Of a stretch of 64,000 nucleotides of DNA, positions 42,740 to 52,923 are shown one piece after another. Source of the stretch: Bisporella sp. PMI_857. Lineage: Eukaryota > Ascomycota > Leotiomycetes > Helotiales > Helotiaceae. The notes below the pieces were generated by a model, which saw nothing but the letters and a program-made list of their open reading frames with translations, ran no database searches and was not told where the DNA came from. Position 1 is the stretch's first letter; the number at the start of each line of letters is the position of its first letter. A program made the position numbers and the translations under genes. Location of the stretch: assembly GCA_021307315.1 (NCBI GenBank), contig JAJSPD010000075.1:124001-188000 (forward strand), read 5' to 3'.

Positions 42740-43085
42740 CTTGTGAAGGAACAGGGCTTAGTTGACTATCGACATCATCTAGTAGAAATTCAGCACCATG
42801 GCTTGATTGGTCAGAGATATAGTGGCATTCCAGCCTCTGTGAAAGTCCGGATTCCCCTGGCTCAATTTGCTCCGAAACCTCAAAATTATATCCGACGGCA
42901 ACATATCGATAACTTAACAGGCTCTTTTAAAGTGAGTCGGCATCCATATACCGTAGACATTTTTGGTGAATTTGTATGCCGCCCACTTTTCTTTGCCATC
43001 TAGTGCTTTGAAGTCGAATGTATAAATAGAGTGGCGGTAAAAAGTGGTTTTTTTACCGTCAATCACAGGAAGACCGCTGCGACTC
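42740..43085 (-). pseudogene. DUF7924-family fragment
   Basis: The minus strand reads GLPVIDGKKTTFYRHSIY, FDFKALDGKEKWAAYKFTKN, VYGIWMPTHFKRAC, then a TAA, then VIDMLPSDI. This matches the C-terminal third of the DUF7924 gene at 19149 (YYPVIDGDQTPVYRF, GKDKWATYIFTTNVYDIYGP, IHFERLRSAVDQLPD). The N-terminal two thirds, including the D...ExK region, are absent. Confidence 0.65.
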
Positions 43086-43482
43086 TGTTAAAAAGTGCCA
43101 AAAGCGGTCCTAGAGTGACGCACTGCAGTGGAGATCGCAGCAACACAGGAGCGGGCCATGGCTACCATCATGTTATGGACTGAGCAAGTGATAATTCATC
43201 CTGGTAACAGAGGTAGCTCAAACCTATGGGCGGCACGAGCGTGTGGCTTATCGTATTAACTAAGATAGCCTTGATGTCCGTAATGGAACCAATTCGAGAG
43301 ATGGCAATGTGTATGCTGTATAGTATATTTCTACGCTAATTAATATCTATAACTATGTCTTGGCATCGTGAACCTATGCGTGTTCGTGTAAGTGATGTGA
43401 TGTAATGTACAGTGTCCACATGACCTCTTTTCGCAATTTTTTCACCCAACCTCAAACCTGGATCCCACCACCAATTTTGTAC
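43086..43482. other. No gene recognised
   Basis: Upstream of the DUF7924 fragment. No open frame, LTR end or RNA gene recognised. Confidence 0.4.
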
Positions 43483-44106
43483 TTAAAGATCTCTGTGACG
43501 ATCCTGCTGGAGCATTGCCAGAGGAGTCGATAATGCTCGATGCTGAATGGCACGGGTTACTTCGCGAGAATGTAAAAGACCGTCAGAAGGAAAAGGATAG
43601 CGCTGTGGCTCGTTGCCTTTGCTCGACTCAGGCGGTGGCGGTAATGCATCAGAGATATCTCTGGTAAAGCTGACGCTGCGCCTTTGACTTTTGGATAAGT
43701 ATTGTTGAGGCCGCGACTTAGCGAGCGCTGTTGGATCGTTTTGACGCTCCTCATCTTCCGATGACAATTCATCTCTTTTTGTTAGCGGCGGTATTTTGTC
43801 AAATACTAAACTGCCGCTAGGATTTAAGTATTTTGCTGATTGCCAGATATTTGTGTCATCCGAGGGGAAATCTTCCCAGTGCGCCTTTTTCTGTCTCCGG
43901 ACGGCATCGTGGCACTTTTTAGCTGCTTCATTCGCTTGCCGTTCTAGTTCAGGCATTATACAACCTATTCCCTTTGAGTTCTAGCCTGGTTCATCCAGTA
44001 CGTGTAGGTTCGCCGAAGCTGCGTGGGTCGGTTGTCCACCATCTTTTCGCGTATAGTGATGGTTTAGCCGTTGGAGTAAGTGCATGAACTGCTTCAGGCA
44101 CTGCTG
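43483..44106 (-). pseudogene. LINE fragment fused to an unassigned coding remnant
   Basis: 44106 down to about 43775 is the linker between endonuclease and reverse transcriptase of the LINE family (HALTPTAKPS, KRWWTTD, QKKAHWEDFPSDDTNIWQ, FDKIPPLTKRD). Upstream, on the minus strand, it abuts an LTR at the same TATATA...GC position used by the full LINE at 8 kb. From about 43755 to 43483 the frame continues into unrelated, protein-like sequence (SKSQRRSVSFTRDISDALPP) that is not LINE and is not recognised; it may be part of a broken host gene. Confidence 0.6.
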
Positions 44107-44183
44107 GCAGGCTATATATACACGAGGCGCTCTGAGAGCTCGGTAATATAGGTTACGTGTGCTTCAGAGCAAGGGACGTGACA
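44107..44183 (-). mobile_element. Fragment of the 175-bp TGTCACG LTR family
   Basis: GGCTATATATACACGAGGCG...GGGACGTGACA, equivalent to the 5' half of the solo LTR at 46762-46936 read in reverse. The LINE fragment joins it directly. Confidence 0.65.
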
Positions 44184-44522
44184 AGCAACCTTAGCAGCTC
44201 ACCTGAGTAGGCCTGATTATCCTGAGCAAGATTTACCACATCGCCACGTGTTTCAAATTCAGCGACTATTAGTATTTACAGAGTGTACCAAAATCAAAGC
44301 CCTTTCTGAATCTCGCATTATCATGTCGACCCTTCCTAGCTCCCACCCTCCATTCTAGGCGATCTTTTCTGTGGCGATATAGACCGCAATCTGTGCTTCA
44401 GCTTGCCCACAGTTTGATACAGCCGTCTTCGCATAGTTTTAATCTCTGGCTGATTAAGAACAGCTACTCCAAGATGCGAGCGAGCTGCGCGTCTTGCCTC
44501 TTCTAACTTATCTACACAGGAG
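44184..44522. other. Short intergenic stretch
   Basis: Nothing recognised other than the 3' flank of the caspase-like gene. Confidence 0.4.
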
Positions 44523-46355
44523 TTAGAAAATGCCAGAATAACTATTTGGCAAAGAATACGTACATTGCAAGAGATCCTCCAACTTCTTGTGGATCTGCTG
44601 GGTTGGCATCGGACTCTCCGCTAACCTAGCAGCCAGATATGCCTTAGGCTTAGAATAACCAAACCCTTGCTGAGGACCTGGAGAGTCGAAGATGCGAAGT
44701 TGAATCACCCAACCCCTAATGGTATCAAATCTCTCCAAGAGGTCAATGACAACTCTCGAGTGCTCTGCAGATCTTCCGTGTTTTTTTTTGAGCTGGGAAC
44801 CCCGCCATTCGAATTCATCAAATTGGCCCACTTGTCGGTCTTCCGGCACACCTATCTCCAGGGCGTAACAGTAGATTTCTGCCAACCCTATTTGGCCCTG
44901 TCTGTAGTCTAAGATTTCGTTGAGGCGATAAAGCTCGTCAAACTCTAAACGAGTTCCTTCGATCAACTTGTAGAACCCTGGATGGCAGTCGGTGTTGCAA
45001 CCCCCATTATCAGGGCCCGGATGCGAGTTCATATATCTAGTCGCTTTGACTTTGACGATATTATGGAGAGCTCCGGGGCTCTTTGACATTATAGAGCTAG
45101 CAAGGGGACTAGCGGGTGGGTAAATATTCTTCATTGGTGGAGCTTCTGGCAGGCTTTCCCACTTCTCTTTGTAATTCAAGAGAGGAAGTCCGGTCCTCTT
45201 CCCCCATGCTTTGGCCCAAAGGTCGTCTTGAGCGGCAAATGAAAAATTGTGTATTCCCCATAGTGAGCCATATCGTGCTTTGCATTCGTAGATGATCTGT
45301 TGTGTCAAAGCGGCCATCGAAAGAGAAATATCTTCTCCCTCGTCATTTTCTTGTACTTTGATGAGTTTTCCCTCCATGTCTCCAGTAGGTTGTCCCTTAT
45401 CGTTTAGTTCCTCGAAGTAAACTTTTTTCCCGCTGTAGAAGCCCTCTGTTCTATCAGAGGCCGTAATGATGGAATTGAGAAGACACGTTGCAAAGACACT
45501 TCCTCCCGCTTGTCGCCCAACGGTCTGGCTTAACGGCCAGGAAAGACTCTCATCCTCGGACCCCGCTGCTGTGAGAAAGGAGTGATTGAACGCAGGTTTA
45601 ACGTCGAAGTGTTTGTTCAAATTTGGCTTCATAATCCAGCCGCCTGAGTAGCACGATGTCAAAATCATAGTCGTTTGAACCTCTTTTTGCAACACAGAAG
45701 CGAGCCTCGCCTGAGTTAATTTCAAGGAGCCGCCTTCATCACAACCAATAAAAATTCCCGAAGTTTCCTCTTCTCCATGCCCAAAGATAAGTACCAGAAC
45801 TGGCTGCTTGGTTCGAGAAGCTTCTTTGATCTCAGATTTAAGAGTTGCAAGAAATCTCTCAAGAAGATCTTTTGGCTTGAAAACACGAAAGCCGGCCGTC
45901 ATTTCATCTTTGGGAAGCATTTCCTCGTTCATGACAACTCTTCGATCCCCTGCGATTCCATTTGCAGGTCCGTGGAGATAACGCTCGTGTTTGCGGATAA
46001 GATCACTGGGCGAGCAGCTTGAAAGCCATAGTTGGTTGGGTAGTTCAGCTACGCTTGTGTCAGTACCAATGGAAGGGAATATAAAGAGAAGGGAGAAAAT
46101 GTTGAACTTGCACCTACATCGAGAGCCTAACATCTGATAAAATAAGAAAAAGTCCGAAAAGAACCATCCATCTTCCTGTGGAGCCGCCTTGGAAGCCGGT
46201 ATTCCGCAGACCGCAACAATTCTTGTATCTTTCTGGACATCTGGAGGACATCTAGCAGCGAACTCGACACCTTCAAGTCCTCCGTAAGTACCTGTCTGCC
46301 TGCCGTATCCTCCAAAGGATGCAGGTTGCAGCATCGGGGTTGAGCTGGATGCCAT
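44523..46355 (-). CDS. Caspase-like (clan CD peptidase) protein
   Basis: I start at the ATG at 46355 (MASSSTPMLQPASFGG) rather than an upstream Met at 46478, whose leader looks untranslated. The catalytic pair of the caspase/hemoglobinase fold is visible: His in PVLVLIFGHGEEE (codon at 45779) and Cys in MILTSCYSGGW (codon at 45653), each after a hydrophobic strand. A 69-nt in-frame segment, 46117-46049 (GTAGGT...TACTGAC...GTAG), has all intron signals; removing it deletes an odd hydrophobic insert and leaves 587 aa. After the fold, the C-terminal 250 residues (CNTDCHPGFYKLIEG and following) match nothing I know. It could be a peptidase acting in cell death or a non-peptidase relative; metacaspase features such as a Pro/Gln-rich prodomain are absent. 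Confidence 0.7.
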   Translation of the reverse strand: MASSSTPMLQPASFGGYGRQTGTYGGLEGVEFAARCPPDVQKDTRIVAVCGIPASKAAPQEDGWFFSDFFLFYQMLGSRCRCKFNIFSLLFIFPSIGTDTSVAELPNQLWLSSCSPSDLIRKHERYLHGPANGIAGDRRVVMNEEMLPKDEMTAGFRVFKPKDLLERFLATLKSEIKEASRTKQPVLVLIFGHGEEETSGIFIGCDEGGSLKLTQARLASVLQKEVQTTMILTSCYSGGWIMKPNLNKHFDVKPAFNHSFLTAAGSEDESLSWPLSQTVGRQAGGSVFATCLLNSIITASDRTEGFYSGKKVYFEELNDKGQPTGDMEGKLIKVQENDEGEDISLSMAALTQQIIYECKARYGSLWGIHNFSFAAQDDLWAKAWGKRTGLPLLNYKEKWESLPEAPPMKNIYPPASPLASSIMSKSPGALHNIVKVKATRYMNSHPGPDNGGCNTDCHPGFYKLIEGTRLEFDELYRLNEILDYRQGQIGLAEIYCYALEIGVPEDRQVGQFDEFEWRGSQLKKKHGRSAEHSRVVIDLLERFDTIRGWVIQLRIFDSPGPQQGFGYSKPKAYLAARLAESPMPTQQIHKKLEDLLQCTYSLPNSYSGIF

Positions 46356-46761
46356 TTTACTGGCGGTTGTAGGTACGTTTTCAAAGTGTTGTGAATGGGC
46401 AAGGTCGAAGAAGAAAGGTAGAATAGATTTGGGGGGGAGGGGAGGATCTCTTAAATAGGAGCATAAATTAAGGTTCACAGTTTAGTATGATTCACAGTTA
46501 TGACTCATAAGACGTGAGCCATTAAAGAATAATTCTGGACAAATAATGATGTAATTGTTCCGAGGAGATCTCCACATATACTAGCTACCCGTCCTACTAA
46601 TACAAAGCCTAGTGGTCAGCTAAAGAATAAGCTCTCCCCTTTTTAAACTAGCGTAGAAATTTAGGGTTAATAGCACAAGTTAAGAGCGAGGTAAAATCCC
46701 AACAGCTACTCGCAAAGGGGAAGTTAGTTTTGCAGGTGACTGTAAGTTGGAGTACTGTAAT
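46356..46761. other. Upstream region of the caspase-like gene
   Basis: No coding region. Contains a GGGGGGGAGGGG run near 46430 just upstream of the gene. The solo LTR begins at 46762. Confidence 0.4.
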
Positions 46762-46936
46762 TGTCACGGTACCGACCCTTGTCGGGCACGTGCCCTGCTG
46801 CCGAGCCACTAGGGCTCCCTCATGTATATATAGCCTGCTCTCCTCCTCGAGCTCCTCTTCCTTCCTCAGCTATAGATTCTCGTATGATACCACCGTTGCC
46901 CTCTGTATCTGTAGATCCACAGCGCGTGTCGTGACA
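46762..46936 (+). mobile_element. Solo LTR, TGTCACG family, intact
   Basis: 175 bp, TGTCACGGTACCGACCC...GCGTGTCGTGACA, flanked by GTAAT at 46757-46761 and 46937-46941. It is the reference copy for the fragments at 4097-4203/8079-8155, 44107-44183 and 52072-52163. It contains the TATATATAGCCTGC block in which two other copies carry LINE insertions. Confidence 0.92.
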
Positions 46937-46941
46937 GTAAT

Positions 46942-47416
46942 TAGGAGGGCTCTAATTCGCAATATTGCAATTCGGAGTACTATAATTGGGAGCACTGCAA
47001 TCAGGAGTACTCTAGGCTGTAGTATATATAAGGCACGTACAATACCTAGTACCCTAAAGTATAATACTTTAGGTACGATCATTGAGGTACAGTCGTCTTA
47101 TAAACCAATACAGTCGTAGTGTTGGCATGGCAGCCAAAGTCACGTGAATCACCCCGCGGTGCACGGATGTCAGGAATCGGCTTACGTAAGTAGGCCAAGG
47201 AGCTAGATAATACTGCCACGTATATATTTACGGCTTAGAACTGTAGACAATATCATCATCCGTAACGCTCCCACGAGCCTGTATTCAATCGCTGTAATAC
47301 CCTCACAAATCCTCCCGCTTTATAAAACCCATTTCTGACAGGTTATAAGCCCGGCCTGCGTATTACATACAACGTCCAGTATGTTTACCGCTCTAAACGC
47401 AACCTCTTCCAGTGTC
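46942..47416. other. Short direct repeats, no gene
   Basis: 46930-47040 holds degenerate repeats of the kind GGAGTACT(G/A)TAATT. A frame in this region is repeat-derived. The rest has no recognised content before the gypsy LTR at 47417. Confidence 0.45.
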
Positions 47417-47800
47417 TGTAACAGCCAGGGTCGGTTTAAGACGGCCATTGTGACAGCCTAACAGCCAGCCGAAGGCTTTTCAGCTGTAGTACTTTCAGGG
47501 CTGCAAGCGGCACGCTCCGCCCATGGCCAGCCACAGGCTTACAGCTACAGCAGCTCCAGCAGCCACAGGCTCACAGCTACAGCACAGTGAAAGATATAAG
47601 GAACAGCTAGAGCTTTCTGAACAAAGCAAGCTTGAGTTTTTCTTTCTATGTTAGACTTACAAGCATACTTCTAATATCAATTCATCACTATTGCAACTAC
47701 ATCGCTAGCCACGTATCCTTATCTGTTATATTGCAAATCCCTCCTGCTGCCCTTTATCTGTTACAATTCTCAAGCTTCTACCTACAGGGCCGATTTCAAT

Positions 47801-49042
47801 ATGGCAGAAGAAAGAGGAACTTCTGAAATCAATTCAGCCGCTAACATGGCACAATTACGTAGAGAAGGCCGTATCCTTAATTCCCAGGAACTCAAAGAAC
47901 TCAACGCTAAAGTTAAAGCTCTAGAAGAGATGGCAAAAATAGAAGAGCGCTTCAAACCCTTGGAGAAACGGAAGCGGCCAAAATCACCTACTGATGTTGA
48001 AAGCAACCAGCCAAAACGTCGACGACAGCAACAGTATCAACCAGAACCTTCTGGAGAACCTTCTGAAAACCCTTCTAGCTCTCACTGACACGCTTCAAGC
48101 CTTCTTGCAACTATAGAGCCTGATGGCTCAGAGCCAGGCTCTCCTAAAGCTATACATTATACAGATAAACAACACAATTACACTAGAGGCATCAAGATTA
48201 CACCTAGCTACACTCTCAAAACCAGCTCGAGCCTTCGAGAATGGGGTGACTGGAAGGACGACATAGAACGCGTCTTTGAAGGCGATCCGGATATTTATCG
48301 GAAAAGTAGTCAAAAAATACTTAAAGCACTTGACTACCTGGACCGTAGCTTAAAATCATTATGGTATACTCATAGTAAGCAACAGAGCGTTAAAGAATGG
48401 CCGTTATTTCTTGAATGGACCCGTGAAAACATACACAATGGCCAAAACGCTACGGCTACTTTTTACAAACAGCTAAATCAAGCTAAACAGTTTTCGGATC
48501 AATCTCCAATCCAGTTTAATAGTTATTTGGCGGCCATTGAAAGAGATTTACCTCAGCAAAATGAAAAGGCTTCAGCAATGACTTTTTATTCAAAGCTACA
48601 TCGTACACTAAAGCAACAATTCAAAACTTCGGATATTACTATTCCGGAAACCAGAGCTAAATGTGTATCTGTAGCCCAGCGCGTATGGGAAGGCCTACAT
48701 GACGGGAAACAAAGTATTTCCGAGAAAAAAGGAATGTCTCGCTCGGCTTCAAAATACTCCCAAGCCGGCTTTGGCAGAGATAGGAAAAACCAATATCATT
48801 TAAGTCACCGCAAGCCAGAACACCAAGAAAACGACAAAAAAAAGAAACCAGAAAAAAGCTTGTATGTTTTAGCTGTAATAAGCCTGGCCACTACGCAACC
48901 GACTGCCCAGACAGAAAACCCGCCAAAATCCAAGCAGCTCGAAAGAATCGTTCGGTGTCAGTTATTAGCTCTCGGTTTACTAACTGTTCTAGTCCTGAGC
49001 CGTTTCAAGCTCCAGAGAAGTCAGATGATTCTGACTCTTTAA
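47801..49042 (+). pseudogene. Gypsy Gag, interrupted
   Basis: Starts MAEERGTSEINS with a coiled-coil-like and basic stretch, stops at a TGA (48086-48088), then stays readable in the same frame (SLREWGDWKDDIERVF, capsid-like). Near 48860 the frame shifts, and the alternative frame gives CFSCNKPGHYATDC, the CX2CX4HX4C zinc knuckle, followed by a stop near 49040. Gag forms the particle and binds the RNA; this copy has at least one stop and one frameshift. Confidence 0.75.
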
Positions 49043-49130
49043 ACTAGAACAGTTCCCCCAGGACCCTACGGCGGAACTAATAGGCTCAGATGAGCCTTTA
49101 AGGGTCACAAAAGCATTAACAACTTGCGGA

Positions 49131-51458
49131 ATGGTATCGCTATTATCACAAGCTATTCCTGTACTAGTCGGGATTGACACGCATGCCGAAGTAGATCTAG
49201 TTGATATCAAGCTAGTTCGGCAACTCGGCCTCAAGCTTTGTAGAAACAAAAACCTACCAATTCTACAAGCGATCAACCAGCAACAACTACACACTTATGG
49301 AGCTTACAATCTTCGGCTAGAGCTTACAGATACTTATGGAGTTAGACGGACCACTTTGCGCCCATATTTGGCTATTGATCGAGACCCTGAAGATTCACAG
49401 GTTTTACTGGGAATGACCGCTTTGACAGAGCTCAAAATTATTTTCGGCTGTCAAGCTAGTTAATAGCAATACAAAATCGACAAAGCTAGCATTAGAATCG
49501 ACACCGCTCAGCGTTTCTGGAAAAAGGCCAAAAGTGCTAGAGTTTATGCTTTGGTAGAAATAAATCACCTGATTTCTTCGGGACAGTATACAAACAGCCA
49601 ACTCCCGGAAATCCTACAGAAATACCTAGATGTTTTTCTAGCTGACAACGCTAAAAAGCTAGCTCCGCACAGAGACATTGATTTAGCAATAGAACTACAG
49701 CCAGGAAAAGAACCTCCGTATGGGCCAATTTACCCTTTGTCACAAACTGAACTGGCGGCCCTTCGAGAATTTCTGGAAGAAAATCTAGCTAAAGGATTTA
49801 TCAGAGAATCAAAAAGCCCTGCAGGAGCGCCAATTCTATTTGCGCCTAAAAAGGATGGAGGCCTTCGCCTTTGTGTTGACTATAGAGGCCTGAATGCGGT
49901 TACTATCAAAAATCGATATCCTTTGCCACTGATTTCTGAGATTATGGACAGAGTATCCGGAGCTCAATATTTCAGCAAAATCGATTTAAAAGACGCATAT
50001 TACCGGCTACGGATCAAAGAAGGGGATGAATGGAAAACAGCTTTCCGAACTCGTTACGGGCACTTCGAATTCCTAGTAGTGCCGATGGGCCTTACTAATG
50101 CACCTGCTACGTTCCAGGCATATATTAACAAAGCTTTTCGAGGCCTGGTTGATGATTTTTGCATTGTTTATTTGGACGACATACTCATTTTCTCTAAAAC
50201 AAAAAAAGAACATAACTGTCACGGTCCTCAATATCGCACCAGACGCCCATTGGTTCGCTTACCAGCTCGCCTATTGTGGTCACGTGGTAATGGTCTTTAT
50301 GTTAGGGATGCCACAGCAACAGCTACACCTTTCCTCCTTAGTTTAGTATTCTCGTATTGAAGCACCTACACTACGCCCCATCAGGCTCATAGGATCGTGA
50401 TCGTGACAATAACCAGCACTTACAACAAATATGCGAAAAACTTCGACAAGCGGAGCTTTATGCAAAACTTTCAAAGTGTCAGTTCTATCAAAAAGAATTA
50501 GAGTTTCTTGGCTTTATTATCAGCTCTACCGGCATTAGTACGGACCCACGCCGAGTACAAACTATCAAAGAATGGGAAAATTACCCTCCGAAAACCTACA
50601 GAGATTTACAAGTTCTCCTTGGAATTTGCAATTTCTACCGACGTTTTAGCAAGAATTATTCATCTATCGCAAAACCTTTGACTGCTTTACTAAAAGGTAG
50701 TCAAAATGGCCGCAAACCCGGCAACCTCAGTACAGTTTGGGGTGCTTCTGAAGCAAAGGCGTTTCGAAGCCTTCTCGGAGCTTTCCAGACAGCACCTTTA
50801 CTTCGACACTACGACCCTGTACTTCCTATTCGACTAGAAACAGATGCGTCTAATGTCGCTATAGGCGGTGTTCTTTTTCAGCTACAAAAAGATTCCGGCC
50901 AATGGCACCCAATTGCTTTTTTCTCCAAGCAATTCAAAGGAGCAGAGCTTCATTACGGCACTCCTGATAAAGAGCTTATGGCTATAATTGAGTGCTTCAA
51001 GCATTGGCGCCATTACTTAGAAGGAAGTCAGCATACTATCGAAGTTTGGTCAGATCATCAGAACCTGCAAAGCTTCATGAAACAGCCAAAGATCAATGGC
51101 AGACAAGCTAGATGGCTTATTTATCTTATTCCTTATGATTTTATTATACGACATCGGCCAGGGCTACTTAATCCCGCAGATGGGCCGTCGAGGCGGCCTG
51201 ACTACAAAGCTACAGATCAGAATGAGCCTGTTCAAAAACATTTGCTAACGAACAGACTAGTAACATCAGAACCAAACCTGCGGAATGCAGAAAAGCTATA
51301 TGATTTGGCTAGAACAAGTTTCTGCGGAAAAACAGAAGAGCCATGTGACTTGGCAAAAGTACAGCTGTGTGACGCAGCTAGGTCTAAGCTCGATAGAGAT
51401 AGATCAGAATTGAAGCCATGTGATTTGGCTAGAGTACAGCTGTGTGACGCAGTGTAAC
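49131..51458 (+). pseudogene. Gypsy Pol: protease, reverse transcriptase, RNase H
   Basis: Protease 49131-49463: the active-site loop reads GIDTHAEVDLV where the family has D(S/T)G, so it is probably dead. Two stop codons follow. Reverse transcriptase 49551 onward: [33 protein letters not shown] and the catalytic [10 protein letters not shown], intact. A solo LTR at 50217-50408 splits the domain; beyond it the frame resumes (LSKCQFYQKELEFLGFIIS, then ETDASNVAIGGVLFQ of RNase H, and LNPADGPSRRPDY). No integrase or chromodomain. Similar in type to chromovirus pol. Confidence 0.85.
50217..50408 (+). mobile_element. Solo LTR inside the gypsy reverse transcriptase
   Basis: 192 bp, TGTCACGGTCCTC...GATCGTGACA, flanked by ATAAC at 50212-50216 and 50409-50413. 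It is the longest copy of the LTR family of the chromodomain gypsy (compare 37346-37489). It separates KTKKEH from NQHLQQ in the host element. Confidence 0.9.
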
Positions 51459-51800
51459 AGATAGAGGGCAGCAGGAGGGATTTGCAATATAACAGATAAG
51501 GATACGTGGCTAGCGATGTAGTTGCAATAGTGATGAATTGATATTAGAAGTATGCTTGTAAGTCTAACATAGAAAGAAAAACCCAAGCTTGCTTTGTTCA
51601 GAAAGCTCTAGCTGTTCCTTATATCTTTCACTGTGCTGTAGCTGTGAGCCTGTGGCTGCTGGAGCTGCTGTAGCTGTAAGCCTGTGGCTGGCCATGGGCG
51701 GAGCGTGCCGCTTGCAGCCCTGAAAGTACTACAGCTGAAAAGCCTTCGGCTGGCTGTTAGGCTGTCACAATGGCCGTCTTAAACCGACCCTGGCTATTAC

Positions 51801-52923
51801 ATTGCTCGACCGCTTTGTTACTATTTTCGAGTAATAATCGGTTTATAAAAAGCTTCGAGATTCTGACCGGCTATAACCTCGAAGCTTTTTAACTTGCTTT
51901 ACAATTTATAACTGTTAAAGCATCTATCCGAACTAGCTTATAGCAGTTTAAGAAGTTTTGTTTCTTAATTGAAGTTAAATCGTTGAAAAGAGCTAAAGCA
52001 CTAAGCCGTTTTCTGTAACAACCGGTATGCCCAAGGTGTGACACGGAGGTCATGGCACGGGATCAGGAGGAATCTATAGCTGAGGAAGGACGAGGAGCTC
52101 GGGGAGAGCAGGCTATATATACACGAGGCGTCACGTGCTCGACAAGGGTCGGTACTGTGACACAAGCCACGCTGTGCATGACATTCTGGAGAAAGCTGGC
52201 TTCCAAAAAGAAATCCGCGAAGTACAGACCGTCAACTCTAGACTCGCCTTTTGTCCAACTTCCCCGGCTACGCAAACTACTCTAGTTACGCGAATCCAAG
52301 TGAGGTACCACTCCACTTGCAGCAACGCCGCGTACTTGATACGTGGTTGCTGGTAAGTAGAATGTGGCAAATTGTTCATGATTGTTGCTACTACAACAAT
52401 GCGTTCTTTTATATGCTACAGGTGGTCATGTGACCGAGTCCTTTGTTCACCCTCCCATTCACTCCCCCATTGACTCCTCCATTGACTCAGGACCTAACAT
52501 ACCAACAGTACCACTTGCAGAGTGATACTAACACTTCCTTTCTTCTGTCTGTAGCTTGTTCTCTTATAACAATTGACAGACGTTCATACCTTTGAATCCC
52601 TCTTCCTGAGACCTACGGATCGAGACCCTGCTCGCCTTGAGTTGTTACAGTAACGCTTTTGCAAGCCCGTATTTCCATTACCGTGATACCTTCACAGATC
52701 CTCTAATTGATTCCCTGACTAATAGACCCTATTTCTGACAACTCCTCTATTGATTCAGGACCCCCAAAATCCTTTTTAAGTGACTAACATACCCCCCAAA
52801 AATTTCTTTTTATCTGCAGTTAAATCGACCCAGCCTTTCGCTATCAAAACAAGCAACACATATTATTTCTTGAACATCTTACTCCTATCCATCCACAACT
52901 AATTCAAAAGACTAATTCTAAAC
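51801..52923. other. LTR scraps and inverted-duplication arm
   Basis: 51801-52013 is unassigned. 52014-52071 is the first part of the TGTAACAACCGG LTR, interrupted by a partial TGTCACG LTR (52072-52163, ending TACTGTGACA). 52180-52410 contains, on the minus strand, a frame starting MNNLPHSTYQQPRIKYAA that recurs at 57343 on the plus strand and may be the start of a retrotransposon Gag. 52430-52923 mirrors 38390-38890. Confidence 0.5.

Larger units (their letters stand above)
47417..51800 (+). mobile_element. Gypsy retrotransposon with inverted LTRs
   Basis: Left LTR 47417-47765 (349 bp, TGTAACAGCCAGG...TATCTGTTACA). Then gag and pol on the plus strand. Right LTR 51453-51800 (348 bp) is the reverse complement of the left one, not a direct copy. 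Integrase is absent: pol ends in a short repeated tail (CDLAKVQLCDA, CDLARVQLCDA) directly before the right LTR. Outer flanks (GTGTC left, TTGCT right) do not match. A normal replication cycle gives direct LTRs, so the right end was rearranged or comes from another copy. Confidence 0.85.
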
